A stretch of DNA of 64,000 nt, taken from NCBI GenBank assembly GCA_035541755.1, contig DATKMQ010000093.1, positions 1 to 64,000 of the forward strand. Direction: 5' to 3'. Under the pieces are notes generated by a model. It was given only the letters and a program-made list of their open reading frames with translations, ran no database searches and was not told the origin of the DNA. Within the stretch, counting starts at the first letter, position 1. Every line of letters begins with the position of its first letter. This DNA comes from Syntrophorhabdaceae bacterium. Lineage in GTDB: Bacteria; Desulfobacterota; Syntrophorhabdia; Syntrophorhabdales; Syntrophorhabdaceae. Below are positions 35,577-46,038 of the stretch, piece by piece. The position numbers and the translations under genes were made by a program.

Positions 35577-36343
35577 GACGACCTCTTTCCCTCACGCCAC
35601 TTACTTGTGGCTTTCGGCCCTTGCAGTCTGACTATATCAATATCTCCCCATACGCCCAGGTGTTCTCCGAGAATAATGAGTATGCCGATGACCCCGGGGA
35701 ACTTTTGTCCCTTTTCTATGGCGGCGGCTATATCATCCTTCTTTTTTACACCATTACCCAGGCAAGTTGCAAGCCCGTCTGCGAAGAGTGCCGAGTCCGC
35801 CACAATACAGACCGCGTCTGCGTTGCCCAGGCTCAATGATGGGCCGACCGTTGCAGAAGACGTGCAAATCCCGTAAGTCGAACTTCTCGCCTTGAGCCTG
35901 ATGCCGAGCTTTTCACTAAAAGGAGACTTTTTGGCGTAGACCTGGATGATCCTTTCCACGTCGGTTTTCATGCTGATATCGCCCCCGTTTTCGATGATAA
36001 ACGCGTCGGAAAGGAAGGCGATATCACTGCCGACAAACTCGGCCACAGCCCCAGCCACCGTTGCCATAGGGCCCACACCGAGCGCAGATGAGGCTTCAAG
36101 CATTTGCCCTACAATGCGGGGCGCCATCGGATCACCGGACAGGGGCGATAAGCTATCACGAAATGCCGGTTTTATGCGGATATATTCCTCAAGCTGATGC
36201 CGGTAAAAGAATACTCTTTCCTTTATGTGGGCGCTCAAATCCGTTCTCGTGCAGCAGAACAGGTCTGTTTCTTTGTGCCGCACTTCATAGCAGATGAGAT
36301 CCTTGGGTCTCATCAATGCCCGATAGTATCGTTTCTCGTACAT
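35573..36343 (-). CDS. UPF0280 family protein (ApbE-like fold)
   Basis: The protein reads MYEKRYYRALM at the start, then VGPMATVAGAVAEFVGSDI, IIENGGDISMKT, GICTSSATVGPSLSLGNADA and VADSALFADGLATCLGNGV, all typical of UPF0280. These resemble ApbE flavin transferases in fold. The family is genetically linked to NIL-ferredoxins in sulfur/homocysteine metabolism. I start at the ATG 36341-36343 (256 aa). A GTG 33 bases upstream is also possible and no strong ribosome site decides. It is coupled to the ferredoxin gene (ATGA overlap). Confidence 0.82.
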   Translation of the reverse strand: MYEKRYYRALMRPKDLICYEVRHKETDLFCCTRTDLSAHIKERVFFYRHQLEEYIRIKPAFRDSLSPLSGDPMAPRIVGQMLEASSALGVGPMATVAGAVAEFVGSDIAFLSDAFIIENGGDISMKTDVERIIQVYAKKSPFSEKLGIRLKARSSTYGICTSSATVGPSLSLGNADAVCIVADSALFADGLATCLGNGVKKKDDIAAAIEKGQKFPGVIGILIILGEHLGVWGDIDIVRLQGPKATSKWREGKRSS

Positions 36344-36559
36344 GGTTACTTTAGGTGTACGCGACTGGAAGTTCACCTGCTATCAATGAGTCTCGGGCAG
36401 GCGTCCTGTACCAACAAGGTTCAAAAGAAACCGGCAGGCTTACCTCGCGAATCGCTAAGAACATATTTATTGGTAAATATATCAGGCCGCTAACAAGGTG
36501 TCAACGAATTGGAACCAGGCTTAACCGGTGACGCGAGGGCGGGCTTTCCGCGCTTTCGT

Positions 36560-38641
36560 TCAGGCTTTCTTTACGCTGTCCGTCATCTCATCACTGTAGA
36601 AACTATATTTGTTTCTGCCTATGCCCTTGGAATAATACATGGCAATGTCGGCGTGCTTGACCAGTGCCTCGGGGTCCTTTCCGTCCTGGGGAAATATGGC
36701 CACACCGACGCTCGTCGTGACGGAGAGCTCTTGAGAGTCCAGCTTAAAAGGCTGCTGAAATACTTCGATGATCTTTTGGGCAACGATACCCGCATCGTAT
36801 TCTCGTGCCATCTCGGGCAGTATCACGACAAACTCGTCCCCGCCCATTCTCGCCACAGTGTCACTCTTTCTCAATGTCCTGGTCAGCCGTCCCGCTACCG
36901 CTTTCAACAGGAGGTCACCTACCTTATGTCCCAGTACGTCGTTCACCTGTTTGAATTTGTCGAGATCGAGCATCATGACGGCTATCGCCTTTCCGTGCCG
37001 CTGAGCATTTGCCGTGGCCATAGCCAGACGGTCGTCGAAGAGCACCCTGTTGGGAAGTCCTGTCAACGCGTCGTGATATGCCATGTGTCGTATGGTCTCT
37101 TCGGCTTTCTTCGTGGCCGTAATATCCCGGATAATGCCCTGATATCCGATCGTCTGCCTGTTCTCGTTCTGCTTTGTCATGACGGTAACGAGGCAATCCA
37201 TGACTTCTCCGCCACGCTTCTTCAGTTTCACCTCATAATCTTTTGTGAAACCCTTTTCTTTCATCACCTTTTTGAAGGCTTCCAGGTCTTCGGGTGATAA
37301 GTAGGCGTCTTTCGCATTGACCCTTAGGAGCTCCTCCCTCGCGTATCCAAACAGGTCGAGAAATGACTGATTCATATCTACAAATGATCCGTCCTTTCTC
37401 GTAATGTAGATGGCGTCCCGTGAGTCATCAAACAGAGATCGGTACCTCTCTTCGCTGTCTCTCAATGCCTGTTCCCATCTCTTGCGGATTGTCACGTCGC
37501 GTACAATCGCCTGAATCAGGATCTCCACGCCTAACTCGATCTTATTCAAGCTCACGTCGGCGTCAAACAGGGTCCCGTTACCCGAGCGGAATCTCCATTC
37601 AAAAAATTGCGGTTTGCCGGCGAGCGCCGTGTCGGTCTTCTCAATGATTTTTTCCTTTGAGTCCCTGCCGTCCGGCTGGCACTCCGGAGAGAATTCATAG
37701 ATGGAACTGCCTATTATGGCTTCTCGGGCGCACTTAAACAACCGCAGCGTTTCGGAATTGCAATCAAAGAAATTTCCATCTTTCATGAGAAAGATGGAAT
37801 CATTGGCGTATTCAAAGAGGGTTCTGTACCGTGTTGCGCTTTCTCGCAATTCCTCCTCGGCCTTCCTCTGGACAAAAGCGCCTGCGAAGAACTCACCCAC
37901 CATCCTGAAAAGGAAGATCATATCGTCCGGCCAGGTCTTCTTGGCGGCAACGCTGTCCAGACCAAAGAACCCGATTAATTCAAACCCATGCACAATTGGT
38001 ATGCAGATGATCGACTGGATGCCCTCACGCTCCCACTCTTTCTTCTCTTTCTCCGCTTCAGGCGGCAGCTCTGAGACATCCGGCACCTGCACGATCTCAA
38101 GGTTACGAATCCTCTCAAACAACCAAGGGAAGTCGTCCGTCGGCAGGTGCTGCAACTCCTCCGCGTATGGTGTCACGCCATGATGGCACCACTCGTGGGT
38201 ATTGCTCACCTTTGTTCCGTTCGCGTCAAACAGAAAGACGTATGTCCTCCCCGCATCGGAGAATTGCCCGACAATACTGAGAACGTCTTTAATCCCGCCG
38301 TCAATTTCGTCAGAGGGAAGATACATGAAGTTGGTTGACAGGTTGAAGATAAGATGGAGCAGCCTCTCCTTTTTTTCAAGCGCACTTTCCAATTCGAGAC
38401 GTCTATCAATCTCCTTTTGAGCGCACTCCTCGTGAGGCCCACCATCAGCGGAAAACGGGGGGTCTGCCTTTGCGAGAGCCTCTTCGCCGGCGATACGCTC
38501 CAGCTCCACAAGGCGCCGACGCATGGCCTCTATTTCCTCGAGGACTTTGCGCTTGGTCTTTTCTTGTCTTCCGGTCTCGTGCGCTCCCTCTTTGGAACCG
38601 AAGTGTGGTTTGATCACTTTAAAGGTTTTGTCTGTACCCAT
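36560..38641 (-). CDS. Diguanylate cyclase with GAF and two PAS domains
   Basis: The 693-aa soluble protein has an N-terminal coiled region, a GAF domain (about 95-270), two PAS domains (about 280-390 and 400-515) and a GGDEF domain beginning HDALTGLPNRVLFDDRL. The active-site loop is MGGDEFVV and is preceded by RKSD five residues before, a proper product-inhibition site, so it should make c-di-GMP under feedback control. The end VTTSVGVAIFP...AMYYSKGIGRN is complete. No EAL domain follows. The signal is probably cytosolic. Confidence 0.92.
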   Translation of the reverse strand: MGTDKTFKVIKPHFGSKEGAHETGRQEKTKRKVLEEIEAMRRRLVELERIAGEEALAKADPPFSADGGPHEECAQKEIDRRLELESALEKKERLLHLIFNLSTNFMYLPSDEIDGGIKDVLSIVGQFSDAGRTYVFLFDANGTKVSNTHEWCHHGVTPYAEELQHLPTDDFPWLFERIRNLEIVQVPDVSELPPEAEKEKKEWEREGIQSIICIPIVHGFELIGFFGLDSVAAKKTWPDDMIFLFRMVGEFFAGAFVQRKAEEELRESATRYRTLFEYANDSIFLMKDGNFFDCNSETLRLFKCAREAIIGSSIYEFSPECQPDGRDSKEKIIEKTDTALAGKPQFFEWRFRSGNGTLFDADVSLNKIELGVEILIQAIVRDVTIRKRWEQALRDSEERYRSLFDDSRDAIYITRKDGSFVDMNQSFLDLFGYAREELLRVNAKDAYLSPEDLEAFKKVMKEKGFTKDYEVKLKKRGGEVMDCLVTVMTKQNENRQTIGYQGIIRDITATKKAEETIRHMAYHDALTGLPNRVLFDDRLAMATANAQRHGKAIAVMMLDLDKFKQVNDVLGHKVGDLLLKAVAGRLTRTLRKSDTVARMGGDEFVVILPEMAREYDAGIVAQKIIEVFQQPFKLDSQELSVTTSVGVAIFPQDGKDPEALVKHADIAMYYSKGIGRNKYSFYSDEMTDSVKKA

Positions 38642-39052
38642 CTATGCCGTTACCTATGAATATTGGGCGGAAAGGCCTATGCCTTACGCCCTGTTTCTCG
38701 ATGTCGGCCGCAACACGAGGTGTCTTCATTCCGTTTGCGGCGTCAAGTATCTCTCGGCCAGCGTGATGGCCTTAAGTCGCGCATATCGGGCCACTCCCCA
38801 TGGTTCAGCCGGTACACACATTATGCCCGTGCTTAAGTAGGTTATCGGCATAAGGAGGCGATAATTAAATATCAAGTTGCATATGTGCCGGCTAATTTGG
38901 CCTCTTAAGCGTGCCCATACGAAAAGCGCCGGGGTCTTGAAACCATAATGAGGCGGGAGACTGTTTAAGAAAAACTTTTATTTTTCGATAAATTGTTTTA
39001 GAATGGGCTGATAAATTGAATATTGATCTGATTCCCAGGGAGGTACGTGAGA
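38642..39052. other. Divergent intergenic region between cyclase and chemoreceptor
   Basis: About 410 bases between divergently read genes. No gene with a ribosome binding site is visible. The right part is AT-rich and carries a possible sigma28 promoter. The left 250 bases show nothing I can name. Confidence 0.5.
38965..38991 (+). promoter_or_regulatory. Possible sigma28 (flagellar) promoter of the chemoreceptor
   Basis: TTAA (38965-38968), 15 bases, then TTCGATAA (38984-38991) resembles the sigma28 consensus TAAA-N15-GCCGATAA. Chemoreceptor genes are often read from such promoters. The match is partial. Confidence 0.35.
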
Positions 39053-40696
39053 ATGGATGCAGCAAAGCTCACCATCAAGGCGCGTCTGGCATGGGGTTTG
39101 GGATTAATAATCGTTTGCATGGCGGCACTGATACTTATAGGCGTATGGAGCTTAAAAAGTATCGACAATAAGCTCGAACAAATTCTTGCGACAAACAACT
39201 TAAAAATCTTTCTTGCTCACGAAATACGGGATACGACAACTTCCATTGACATGAGCGTCGTAACCACCGTTCTTTCCGCCGATGAGGCCACTACAAAAGA
39301 ACAACGCCAGAAGATAGAGGCCTCTCGGGCAACACTTAACGGCGCCATGGAAAAACTTGAAAAACTGGAAAATACGAAGAAGGGCAAAGACCTCATTGCC
39401 AAGATTAAGGAGAACTATGGCATAGCCCAGTCCACGAATGACAGGGTGATAGATTCGGTTGCCTCGGGCAACTCCTTAGTCGGCGGCTCGCAAAGTCTTC
39501 AAGTGATGACGCTCGTCACAGCAAGTCTCCAACTATCCGAAATGCTCGGCGCAGCCTGCAAGGACCTGGCGAACTACCAGGAAGAGCAGAGCGCTGTTGG
39601 GGGCAAAGAGGCAAAGAGAACTTACAGAATCGCTTTTATCTCCCTTGTGGGGTTCGGAGTGGTTGTGCTCGCGTTCAGCGTCCTTCTTGCCTTGTGGCTC
39701 ACGGCAAGCATCACAAACCCGTTGAGTCAGGGGGTCTTTGTGGCGAACAGGATAGCCGAAGGCGATTTGACGGCTACGATAGAGAATATCGGCAGGGATG
39801 AAACGGGTCAGCTTCTCGGGGCACTCAAGGATATGGTGACAAAACTCCAGGTCATCATCGGCCAGGTGAAGAGCGCCGCCGAGAATATGGCATCGGCAAG
39901 CCACGAGCTCAATGCAAGTTCGGAACTCATGCTAAAAGGAGCGTCAGAACAAGCGGAGAGGGCTTCCCAGGTGGCTACCGCTTCGGAAGAGATGTCGCAA
40001 ACCGTCCTCGATATTGCGAAAAATACGTCGAGTATAGAAACCTCAGCGACCGATACGGCCAAACTCGCAAAGGATGGGGAAGCGGTCGTAGACCGGTCAG
40101 TTGAGAAGGTAAAATCCATAGCACACACCATCGACCAGTCAGCCCAGTTAATAAAATCGCTCGGTGACCGCTCCAATCAGATAGGTCAAATAGTCAACGT
40201 GATCAATGAAATTGCCGATCAGACAAACCTTCTGGCGCTGAACGCCGCTATCGAAGCGGCACGCGCCGGTGACGCGGGTCGGGGATTTGCCGTGGTCGCT
40301 GATGAAGTGAAGAAGCTTGCCGAAAGGACCGGCAATTCCACCTCTGAAATAGGCGGAATGGTAAAATCCATACAGGGCGAGGTTCATCAGGTCGTCCTGT
40401 CCATGGAAAACATAACAAGGGAAGTGAAATCCGGTGTGGACTTGTCCGCTCAAGCCGGAGACGTTCTCAGAAACATCGTGAGTAGCGTGAACACGTTACA
40501 CGTCATGGTGCAGCAGATAGCTTCAGCGACCGAAGAAATGGCGTCCACCTCGGAAGAGATCAACAAGGATATAGAGATGATTTCATCGCTATCCACGGAG
40601 ACATCGGGCAGCTCGGGGCAGATCGCAAAAGCGTCGAGCGAATTGTCCATCCTGTCGGTGAATTTGAAAGATATGGTGAAAGGGTTTAAGGTCTAA
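39053..40696 (+). CDS. Methyl-accepting chemotaxis protein
   Basis: A membrane segment (about residues 12-34), a periplasmic four-helix-bundle type region, a second segment (about 192-214), HAMP and a signalling domain with the canonical hairpin tip [20 protein letters not shown] followed by [19 protein letters not shown]. It senses an external ligand and controls CheA/CheW. GGAGG nine bases before the ATG fixes the start (547 aa). It converges with livF, sharing the last bases, so a ligand handled by the Liv importer is a reasonable guess. Confidence 0.95.
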   Translation: MDAAKLTIKARLAWGLGLIIVCMAALILIGVWSLKSIDNKLEQILATNNLKIFLAHEIRDTTTSIDMSVVTTVLSADEATTKEQRQKIEASRATLNGAMEKLEKLENTKKGKDLIAKIKENYGIAQSTNDRVIDSVASGNSLVGGSQSLQVMTLVTASLQLSEMLGAACKDLANYQEEQSAVGGKEAKRTYRIAFISLVGFGVVVLAFSVLLALWLTASITNPLSQGVFVANRIAEGDLTATIENIGRDETGQLLGALKDMVTKLQVIIGQVKSAAENMASASHELNASSELMLKGASEQAERASQVATASEEMSQTVLDIAKNTSSIETSATDTAKLAKDGEAVVDRSVEKVKSIAHTIDQSAQLIKSLGDRSNQIGQIVNVINEIADQTNLLALNAAIEAARAGDAGRGFAVVADEVKKLAERTGNSTSEIGGMVKSIQGEVHQVVLSMENITREVKSGVDLSAQAGDVLRNIVSSVNTLHVMVQQIASATEEMASTSEEINKDIEMISSLSTETSGSSGQIAKASSELSILSVNLKDMVKGFKV

Positions 40697-41382
40697 ACCA
40701 TCAGGTATTTCTTCTTCACTTCTTCGTTGGCGTTGAGCTCGCTCACGGTCCCCTCAAACCTGATAGCACCCTCGTCGATAACATAGACCCTGTCGATCAG
40801 CTTCAGGGCTGACCGCACATTTTGCTCCGACAGGAGAATGCTTATGCCCTGGTCCTTCAGTTTCAGGATTTGCTGCTCAAGGTCTCTCACGATAAGGGGC
40901 GCCAGGCCTTCCGTGGGTTCGTCGAGTAAGAGAAGCTCCGGACTTGTCATGAGCGCCCGGGCGATGGTGAGCATCTGTTGTTCTCCTCCGCTCAAGTTTC
41001 CCGCTCTTCTCGTTTGCATATGGGCGAGTGCCGGAAATAGGTCGTAGATCCGTTCTTTATTCCAATCATCGTTTCTCTTAAAGGCAATTTCCAGATTGTC
41101 ATCCACGCTGAGACCGGCAAAAACCCTGCGATCGTCAGGCACGTACCCTATACCTTCCCGCACGAGGAGGTACGGCTTGCTTCCCGTTATCTCCCGCTCG
41201 TTAAAGGTAATGGCGCCCTTTTTGGGAGGGGTAAGTCCCATGATGCTTCTCATAGTCGTACTCTTGCCCGCCCCGTTTCTACCCAACAGGCCTACGATTT
41301 CACCTTTGGAAACCGTAAGTGATATGTCAAATAATATATGACTCAGGCCGTAATACGTGTGGATTCCTTTTACATTAAGCAT
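40693..41382 (-). CDS. livF: Branched-chain amino acid-type ABC transporter ATPase LivF
   Basis: The 229-aa ATPase has Walker [15 protein letters not shown], signature LSGGEQQM and Walker [14 protein letters not shown]. It is the last gene of the livKHMGF set and pairs with LivG. Start overlaps livG by 13 bases. Confidence 0.94.
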   Translation of the reverse strand: MLNVKGIHTYYGLSHILFDISLTVSKGEIVGLLGRNGAGKSTTMRSIMGLTPPKKGAITFNEREITGSKPYLLVREGIGYVPDDRRVFAGLSVDDNLEIAFKRNDDWNKERIYDLFPALAHMQTRRAGNLSGGEQQMLTIARALMTSPELLLLDEPTEGLAPLIVRDLEQQILKLKDQGISILLSEQNVRSALKLIDRVYVIDEGAIRFEGTVSELNANEEVKKKYLMV

Positions 41383-42119
41383 ACGTCACTCCCGCCAAGA
41401 TACGCGTCCTGTACCGCCTGATTACACCTGACTTCCTCGCAGGACCCCTGAATAATAGTGGTCCCCCGAACCATAACCATTATTCTGTTCGAAATAGAAA
41501 ATACAAGCTCCATATCATGTTCACAGAAAAGAATCGTGAGACCCATGTTTTCCGAAAGGCGTTTGATAAGCTCTATGCAGCGTACCGTCTCTTCCGGGGC
41601 CATACCGGCGGTCGGCTCATCGAGAATCAGGAATTCGGGATTGCCCCCAAGGGCCATCGCGATTTCAAGCACCTTGCGATCGCCATGAGAGAGCGCCCCG
41701 CTCACGTCAGCCCGTTTGCCCGCGAGGCCTACACTCTCCAGGATACGGTCGGTCTCATCTATAACGAGTTTTTTTGAAGGTGTAAAAAGATTCCAGGTCT
41801 TGCCCTCCCTCGACAATACCGAAACCTGGACGTTTTCAAAAACGGAGAGCTTTTGAAATACATTCACCACCTGAAACGAACGGGTCATTCCCTTTCTACA
41901 GATGATATACGGTGGAAGTCCTGTTATCTCTTCGTTTTTGAAGAGCACGCTCCCGGAGTCCGGTTTTAGTATGCCGGTAATAAGGTTAAAAAGTGTGGTC
42001 TTGCCCGCGCCATTCGGACCGATGACGGCCACGATTTCTCCCTTCTTCACATCAAGGTTGGCCGCGTTAACAGCTCTGAACCCCCCGAACGATTTGGATA
42101 ACGAGTTTATTTGTAGCAC
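41370..42119 (-). CDS. livG: Branched-chain amino acid-type ABC transporter ATPase LivG
   Basis: Walker A GPNGAGKTTLFNLI, signature SHGDRKVLEIAMA and Walker B FLILDEPTAGMAP identify LivG. I start at the GTG 42117-42119 (249 aa), with AGGTGAG upstream, and discard the longer frame that runs into livM. This energises the importer for amino acids or, in many degraders, aromatic or dicarboxylic acids. Confidence 0.92.
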   Translation of the reverse strand: MLQINSLSKSFGGFRAVNAANLDVKKGEIVAVIGPNGAGKTTLFNLITGILKPDSGSVLFKNEEITGLPPYIICRKGMTRSFQVVNVFQKLSVFENVQVSVLSREGKTWNLFTPSKKLVIDETDRILESVGLAGKRADVSGALSHGDRKVLEIAMALGGNPEFLILDEPTAGMAPEETVRCIELIKRLSENMGLTILFCEHDMELVFSISNRIMVMVRGTTIIQGSCEEVRCNQAVQDAYLGGSDVCLM

Positions 42120-42123
42120 GCGC

Positions 42124-43080
42124 TCACCTCTTTGCCGGTTGTTTATCGAGTTTTCCCGCGAACTTTCCCATGACATAACCGAGGATGCCGCTGGGAAGAA
42201 AAAAGATCACGGCCATGAGAATAATGCCCAAGATGAGCGACCAATATTCGGTATAGGAACTGACAAAAGTTCTGATCGATATGATAAGCGCCGCACCCAC
42301 CATCGGCCCCATGAACGTGAGCCATCCGCCAAGCAGGCACATGATCACGACTTCCATGGAAAGCGCCCAGAACATCATGCCGGGGAATACCGAGCTGTCA
42401 ACGACAACGAAGAGAACGCCTGCAACGCCGGCAAAAAAGCCGCATATAATGAGTGCGGCAAGCTGGTGGCGCCTCACATTGACCCCTATCATTTCGCTCC
42501 TCACCGGATTATCCCTGATACCCTGCAGCGCAATCCCGAAGGGGGCCTTTAAGATCTTGTAGATGACGAACATAGAAGCGGCGACCACGAGAAAAGTGAA
42601 GTAGTACGCCCCTGTGGAGGAGCTGATGAGGTCCGGCACAGGTATGCCGTGAATCCCGTCTTCACCCCCCGTGAACGAGCGCCATCGGTATATGACGGCC
42701 CATGCAAGGGAGCCTAAAGCAATCTGGAGCATACCGAAGTAAAGTTTGGAAAGACGAACACAGATTAGCCCCATAACGAGGCTCAAGATGGCTGCTACCA
42801 CCGGCCCTGCTACAAAGCCGATCCATGGCGATATGCCCGTCTTGGTGAGCACAACGGCCGCGCCATAGGCCCCTATGCCATAGAAGACACAGTGGTGAAG
42901 CTGATAGATACCGCCAAAACCCAGGGCAAAATTATTGCTCGTGGCAAGAAGGCCGAAGAGCATAATAAGCGAAACCGTATAGACCAGGAACCGGGGGAGC
43001 CCAAGGGGCAAAAGCAAAAGAATGATGATCCCCGCATATCCCAACATGCGACCTTTGCCTTCTCGAATGGCCTGTCCCAT
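42124..43080 (-). CDS. livM: ABC transporter permease LivM
   Basis: About eight to ten hydrophobic segments, with the family stretch LATSNNFALGFGGIYQLHHC and the signature GIALQGIRDNPVRSEMIGVN. The ATG 43078-43080 follows GGAGGA, which favours it over an upstream start. The membrane partner of LivH. Confidence 0.92.
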   Translation of the reverse strand: MGQAIREGKGRMLGYAGIIILLLLPLGLPRFLVYTVSLIMLFGLLATSNNFALGFGGIYQLHHCVFYGIGAYGAAVVLTKTGISPWIGFVAGPVVAAILSLVMGLICVRLSKLYFGMLQIALGSLAWAVIYRWRSFTGGEDGIHGIPVPDLISSSTGAYYFTFLVVAASMFVIYKILKAPFGIALQGIRDNPVRSEMIGVNVRRHQLAALIICGFFAGVAGVLFVVVDSSVFPGMMFWALSMEVVIMCLLGGWLTFMGPMVGAALIISIRTFVSSYTEYWSLILGIILMAVIFFLPSGILGYVMGKFAGKLDKQPAKR

Positions 43081-43094
43081 AACCTGCTCCTCCG

Positions 43095-43994
43095 CTACCA
43101 CGTTGATTTGAGAAGACCCGTCGGTCTAATCAGCAATACCACCACCACGGCGATATAGGGAAAAACGATACCGAATTGCGGCCATATGAGGATACCCAGG
43201 GATTGGGTCAGGCCGAAGATCAGCGCACCCATGAGTGCCCCCCAGATATTGCCCAATCCACCGATAATAACGATGAGAAACCCCTCCATGATGAGGGTAG
43301 AATCCATGCCAAGGGTAACGCCGACGGTCGGGGCAATCAGCGCGCCGCCCAAGCCCGCCAAAAAACATCCGATCACAAAGACCGCAGCGAATACCCAACT
43401 CACGTTTATTCCAACCGCTCCGACCATCTCCCTGTCAACGGCGGCTGCCTGCGATATCTTGCCAACCTTGGTCTTGTTGACAAGAAACCAGATCCCGACC
43501 GCCACAATAGGGCCTACGACAAGAAGAAAGACATTATATAGAGGAAAGGGCAGTCCTCCGAACACGGAGACGAACCCCTTCAATGCCTGGGGCACCGGCA
43601 CCGTTTTGAAGTCGGCGCCCCAGACCATTTTTACTAGATCCCCAAAAACCAAGGAGACAGAAAAGGTAAACAGAATGAGCATGAGGTGCTCTCTCTCGTA
43701 GAGAAACTGGAAGAGGCCTCGTTCTACGGCAAGGCTCAGCAAGGCGACCCCCAGGGGGGCGCCGATAAGAGCCGCTATAAAGCCCGTGTATCCGCCACCC
43801 ACGACATTTGTGATCGTGTAAGCCATAAAGGCCCCGATCATGTAAAGGGATCCGTGGAATACGTTCGGTATACGGAGCACGCCCAGTATGAGGCTTAAAC
43901 CCGAAGAGACGATGAAGAGAATAACCGTACGACTGAGCCCCACCATAATCTGGGTCAGCACGCTTGCCGGGATAAACGAATAAATAAAATCCAA
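43095..43994 (-). CDS. livH: ABC transporter permease LivH
   Basis: The 299-aa permease has the family stretches SSGLSLILGVLRIPNVFHG, AAVDREMVGAVGINVSW and IVIIGGLGNIWGALMGALI. It forms the channel with LivM. It follows livK by 24 bases. Confidence 0.93.
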   Translation of the reverse strand: MDFIYSFIPASVLTQIMVGLSRTVILFIVSSGLSLILGVLRIPNVFHGSLYMIGAFMAYTITNVVGGGYTGFIAALIGAPLGVALLSLAVERGLFQFLYEREHLMLILFTFSVSLVFGDLVKMVWGADFKTVPVPQALKGFVSVFGGLPFPLYNVFLLVVGPIVAVGIWFLVNKTKVGKISQAAAVDREMVGAVGINVSWVFAAVFVIGCFLAGLGGALIAPTVGVTLGMDSTLIMEGFLIVIIGGLGNIWGALMGALIFGLTQSLGILIWPQFGIVFPYIAVVVVLLIRPTGLLKSTW

Positions 43995-44018
43995 GGCCCT
44001 TCCCTCCTTGTGGTGCTT

Positions 44019-45251
44019 CTACTTGGCTTTCGCCCTCAACTGCTCGATCTCTTCACAGGACGGATACCCCTGTCCCGGCGGCACGGTCATAATGTCAGTA
44101 CCGATGAGAAAATCTTTATACTCGGGCACTTTCTTGGTCATTCCGTAGTACACGGGAAGCATGAGCTGGTGATCACACTTTCTCATCTGGAGCTTTCCGA
44201 TGGCGCTTGTATCCAGGGTCATGCCTTCCAGGGCGTTGATAAACTTTTCCTTATCTATGGCGCCTGCTTTCTCGTATGCCTTTGAAATGAACTGGGCTGC
44301 AGTGTACCCGTAGAAGGACGGCATAGTAGGCACCCTGTTATACTGCTTCTGATATTTGGCCACAAAGGCTTTATTTTCAGGGGTCTGCGGGTAATAGAAC
44401 ATATAGCTTGCCGTTCCCGCTACGTTCTCAGGTCCTTCAAGACCCAGTGAGGTAAGAACCGCAAATTCAATGGCTGTGTGCTGATAGATGGGTACCTTGT
44501 CGATGAGCCCGGTGGCTTTAGCCGCTTTCTGAAAACCGATAACGCTGGCTCCGCTGTTACCCATGATAATGTAGTCCGGCTTGGCAGCCATAATCTGGGT
44601 GATGTAAGGAACAAAATCTGTCTCGCCGACTTTCCACCATGTTTCACCGAGAAGCTGTGCTTTCGGGTTAAGCTTTTTTACCGTGTTCCAGGTTGATTCG
44701 CAGATGGCATGGCCGTACTCCATATCGTCGCCGGCTATCCAGTATTTGGTGTAAGGCTTTTTGGCCAACACCGCCCCTGCAGCTCTGCCGGCCATGGCCG
44801 TATTCTCTGAAAAGGCAAATACATAGCGGTGGCCCTTCTCACCGGTGATCTTCTCACTCTTCGCATAGGTGACGAGGAAGGGAAGTTTTTCTCTCTTGGC
44901 GAAATCCGATATGGCAAGGGCGGACGCGCTACTGATGGTTCCCATCAGAAGGTCAACGTTCTCCTTCATCACGAGTTCCTTGGCCATAGCAAGCGCCACA
45001 TCGGGCTGAAATTTCTCATCCCTCGTTACAATCTCAATCTTTTTACCGAGGACTCCCCCTTTTGCATTAATCTCATTCACACCCAGCCTGAATCCGTCGC
45101 GCATGTCGATCCCGAAGATGGCAGCCGGCCCGGAATAACTATCTACGATGCCTACTTTGATAGTCTTGCCTGCCGCATGGGAGGCCGGACAGACGAAAAA
45201 AAGGCCAAGGAAACCGATAAGACATAATGACAGCAGAAAATACCTTTTCAT
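44019..45251 (-). CDS. livK: Substrate-binding protein LivK-type
   Basis: A signal peptide (MKRYFLLSLCLIGFLGLFF...ASHA) leads to a periplasmic binding protein of the Leu/Ile/Val family: IKVGIVDSYSGPAAIFG, GVNEINAKGGVLGKKIEIV and a C-terminal YGYTAAQFISKAYEKAG. Substrate cannot be told from sequence; relatives bind amino acids, amides or aromatic acids. A good GGAGGTAG site precedes the ATG. It is the first gene of the transporter set, downstream of the GntR gene. Confidence 0.92.
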   Translation of the reverse strand: MKRYFLLSLCLIGFLGLFFVCPASHAAGKTIKVGIVDSYSGPAAIFGIDMRDGFRLGVNEINAKGGVLGKKIEIVTRDEKFQPDVALAMAKELVMKENVDLLMGTISSASALAISDFAKREKLPFLVTYAKSEKITGEKGHRYVFAFSENTAMAGRAAGAVLAKKPYTKYWIAGDDMEYGHAICESTWNTVKKLNPKAQLLGETWWKVGETDFVPYITQIMAAKPDYIIMGNSGASVIGFQKAAKATGLIDKVPIYQHTAIEFAVLTSLGLEGPENVAGTASYMFYYPQTPENKAFVAKYQKQYNRVPTMPSFYGYTAAQFISKAYEKAGAIDKEKFINALEGMTLDTSAIGKLQMRKCDHQLMLPVYYGMTKKVPEYKDFLIGTDIMTVPPGQGYPSCEEIEQLRAKAK

Positions 45252-45349
45252 ATGCTACCTCCTTGATTTTTTTGATACTACTGCTTGCCCCTATCATTCA
45301 TTGAAACCACGCACAGTATAACTCCGCTTAATGCCAAACCTCCTGTTCT

Positions 45350-46030
45350 TCACGCACAAAGGTGTACCGCCTTGTCCGGATCATAGCTGAGCAAATCTTC
45401 CTGGGCTTCCTGCAAATGCCGCTCCAGAGCGGCTACAGCGGCTTCCGGATCGGACCTTTCGATCGCCTGAAGGATGCGTTTATGACCTTTCATGGATCTC
45501 ACCGCGTTGTTTATCATATAGATACTCTGTCGTCTGAATCTTAACATGTGCCATCTCAACATGGGCGCCATCTCAAGCAGACGATCGCTCCCGCTCAGCC
45601 TGGCACTGGCCTCATGAAACTGGCCGTCCAGTTCCGCATAAGCCCGAAGGTTCTCTTTTAAGATTTCCTTCTCCTGTTTCAGTACGTTCTTTTTTAACTC
45701 TTCCGCAAGTTTCTTCTGCGACCTTTCGATGGCCCACCTAAGCGCCAATCCCTCGATGGCCATACGTATCTTACAGATCTCCTCCATCTCGCGTTCCTTC
45801 ATGCGGGCAACCACATATCCCACCCTGGGAATCGCCTTGATAAGCCTCTCCCGTTCAAGGTTGTGGAGCGCTTCCCTGACGGGTGTTCTTGATATGCCTA
45901 TCTCCCTGGCAAGTGTGGTTTCGATAAGACGTTCATCCGCCTCTATCTCTCCGTTCAAAATCTTTTCGCGGAGGTGGTCGAGCACCTTCTTTCTCAGGGT
46001 GCCATTATCTTCAACGGTAAATTTTTTCAA
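45350..46030 (-). CDS. GntR-family regulator with FCD domain
   Basis: A winged helix (TTLAREIGISRTPVREALHN, RLIKAIPRVGYVV) precedes a FadR C-terminal domain that carries acidic and His residues likely to bind a metal and an organic acid (LDGQFHEASARLSGSD, GHKRILQAIERSDPEAAV). It probably controls the livKHMGF genes downstream and perhaps the divergent MaoC gene. Effector unknown. Confidence 0.9.
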   Translation of the reverse strand: MKKFTVEDNGTLRKKVLDHLREKILNGEIEADERLIETTLAREIGISRTPVREALHNLERERLIKAIPRVGYVVARMKEREMEEICKIRMAIEGLALRWAIERSQKKLAEELKKNVLKQEKEILKENLRAYAELDGQFHEASARLSGSDRLLEMAPMLRWHMLRFRRQSIYMINNAVRSMKGHKRILQAIERSDPEAAVAALERHLQEAQEDLLSYDPDKAVHLCA

Positions 46031-46038
46031 GATTGTAT

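Noticed and set aside
38523-38840. Plus-strand frame of 105 codons before the chemoreceptor
   Set aside because: It lies mostly antisense to the cyclase start and has no ribosome site or recognisable motif.
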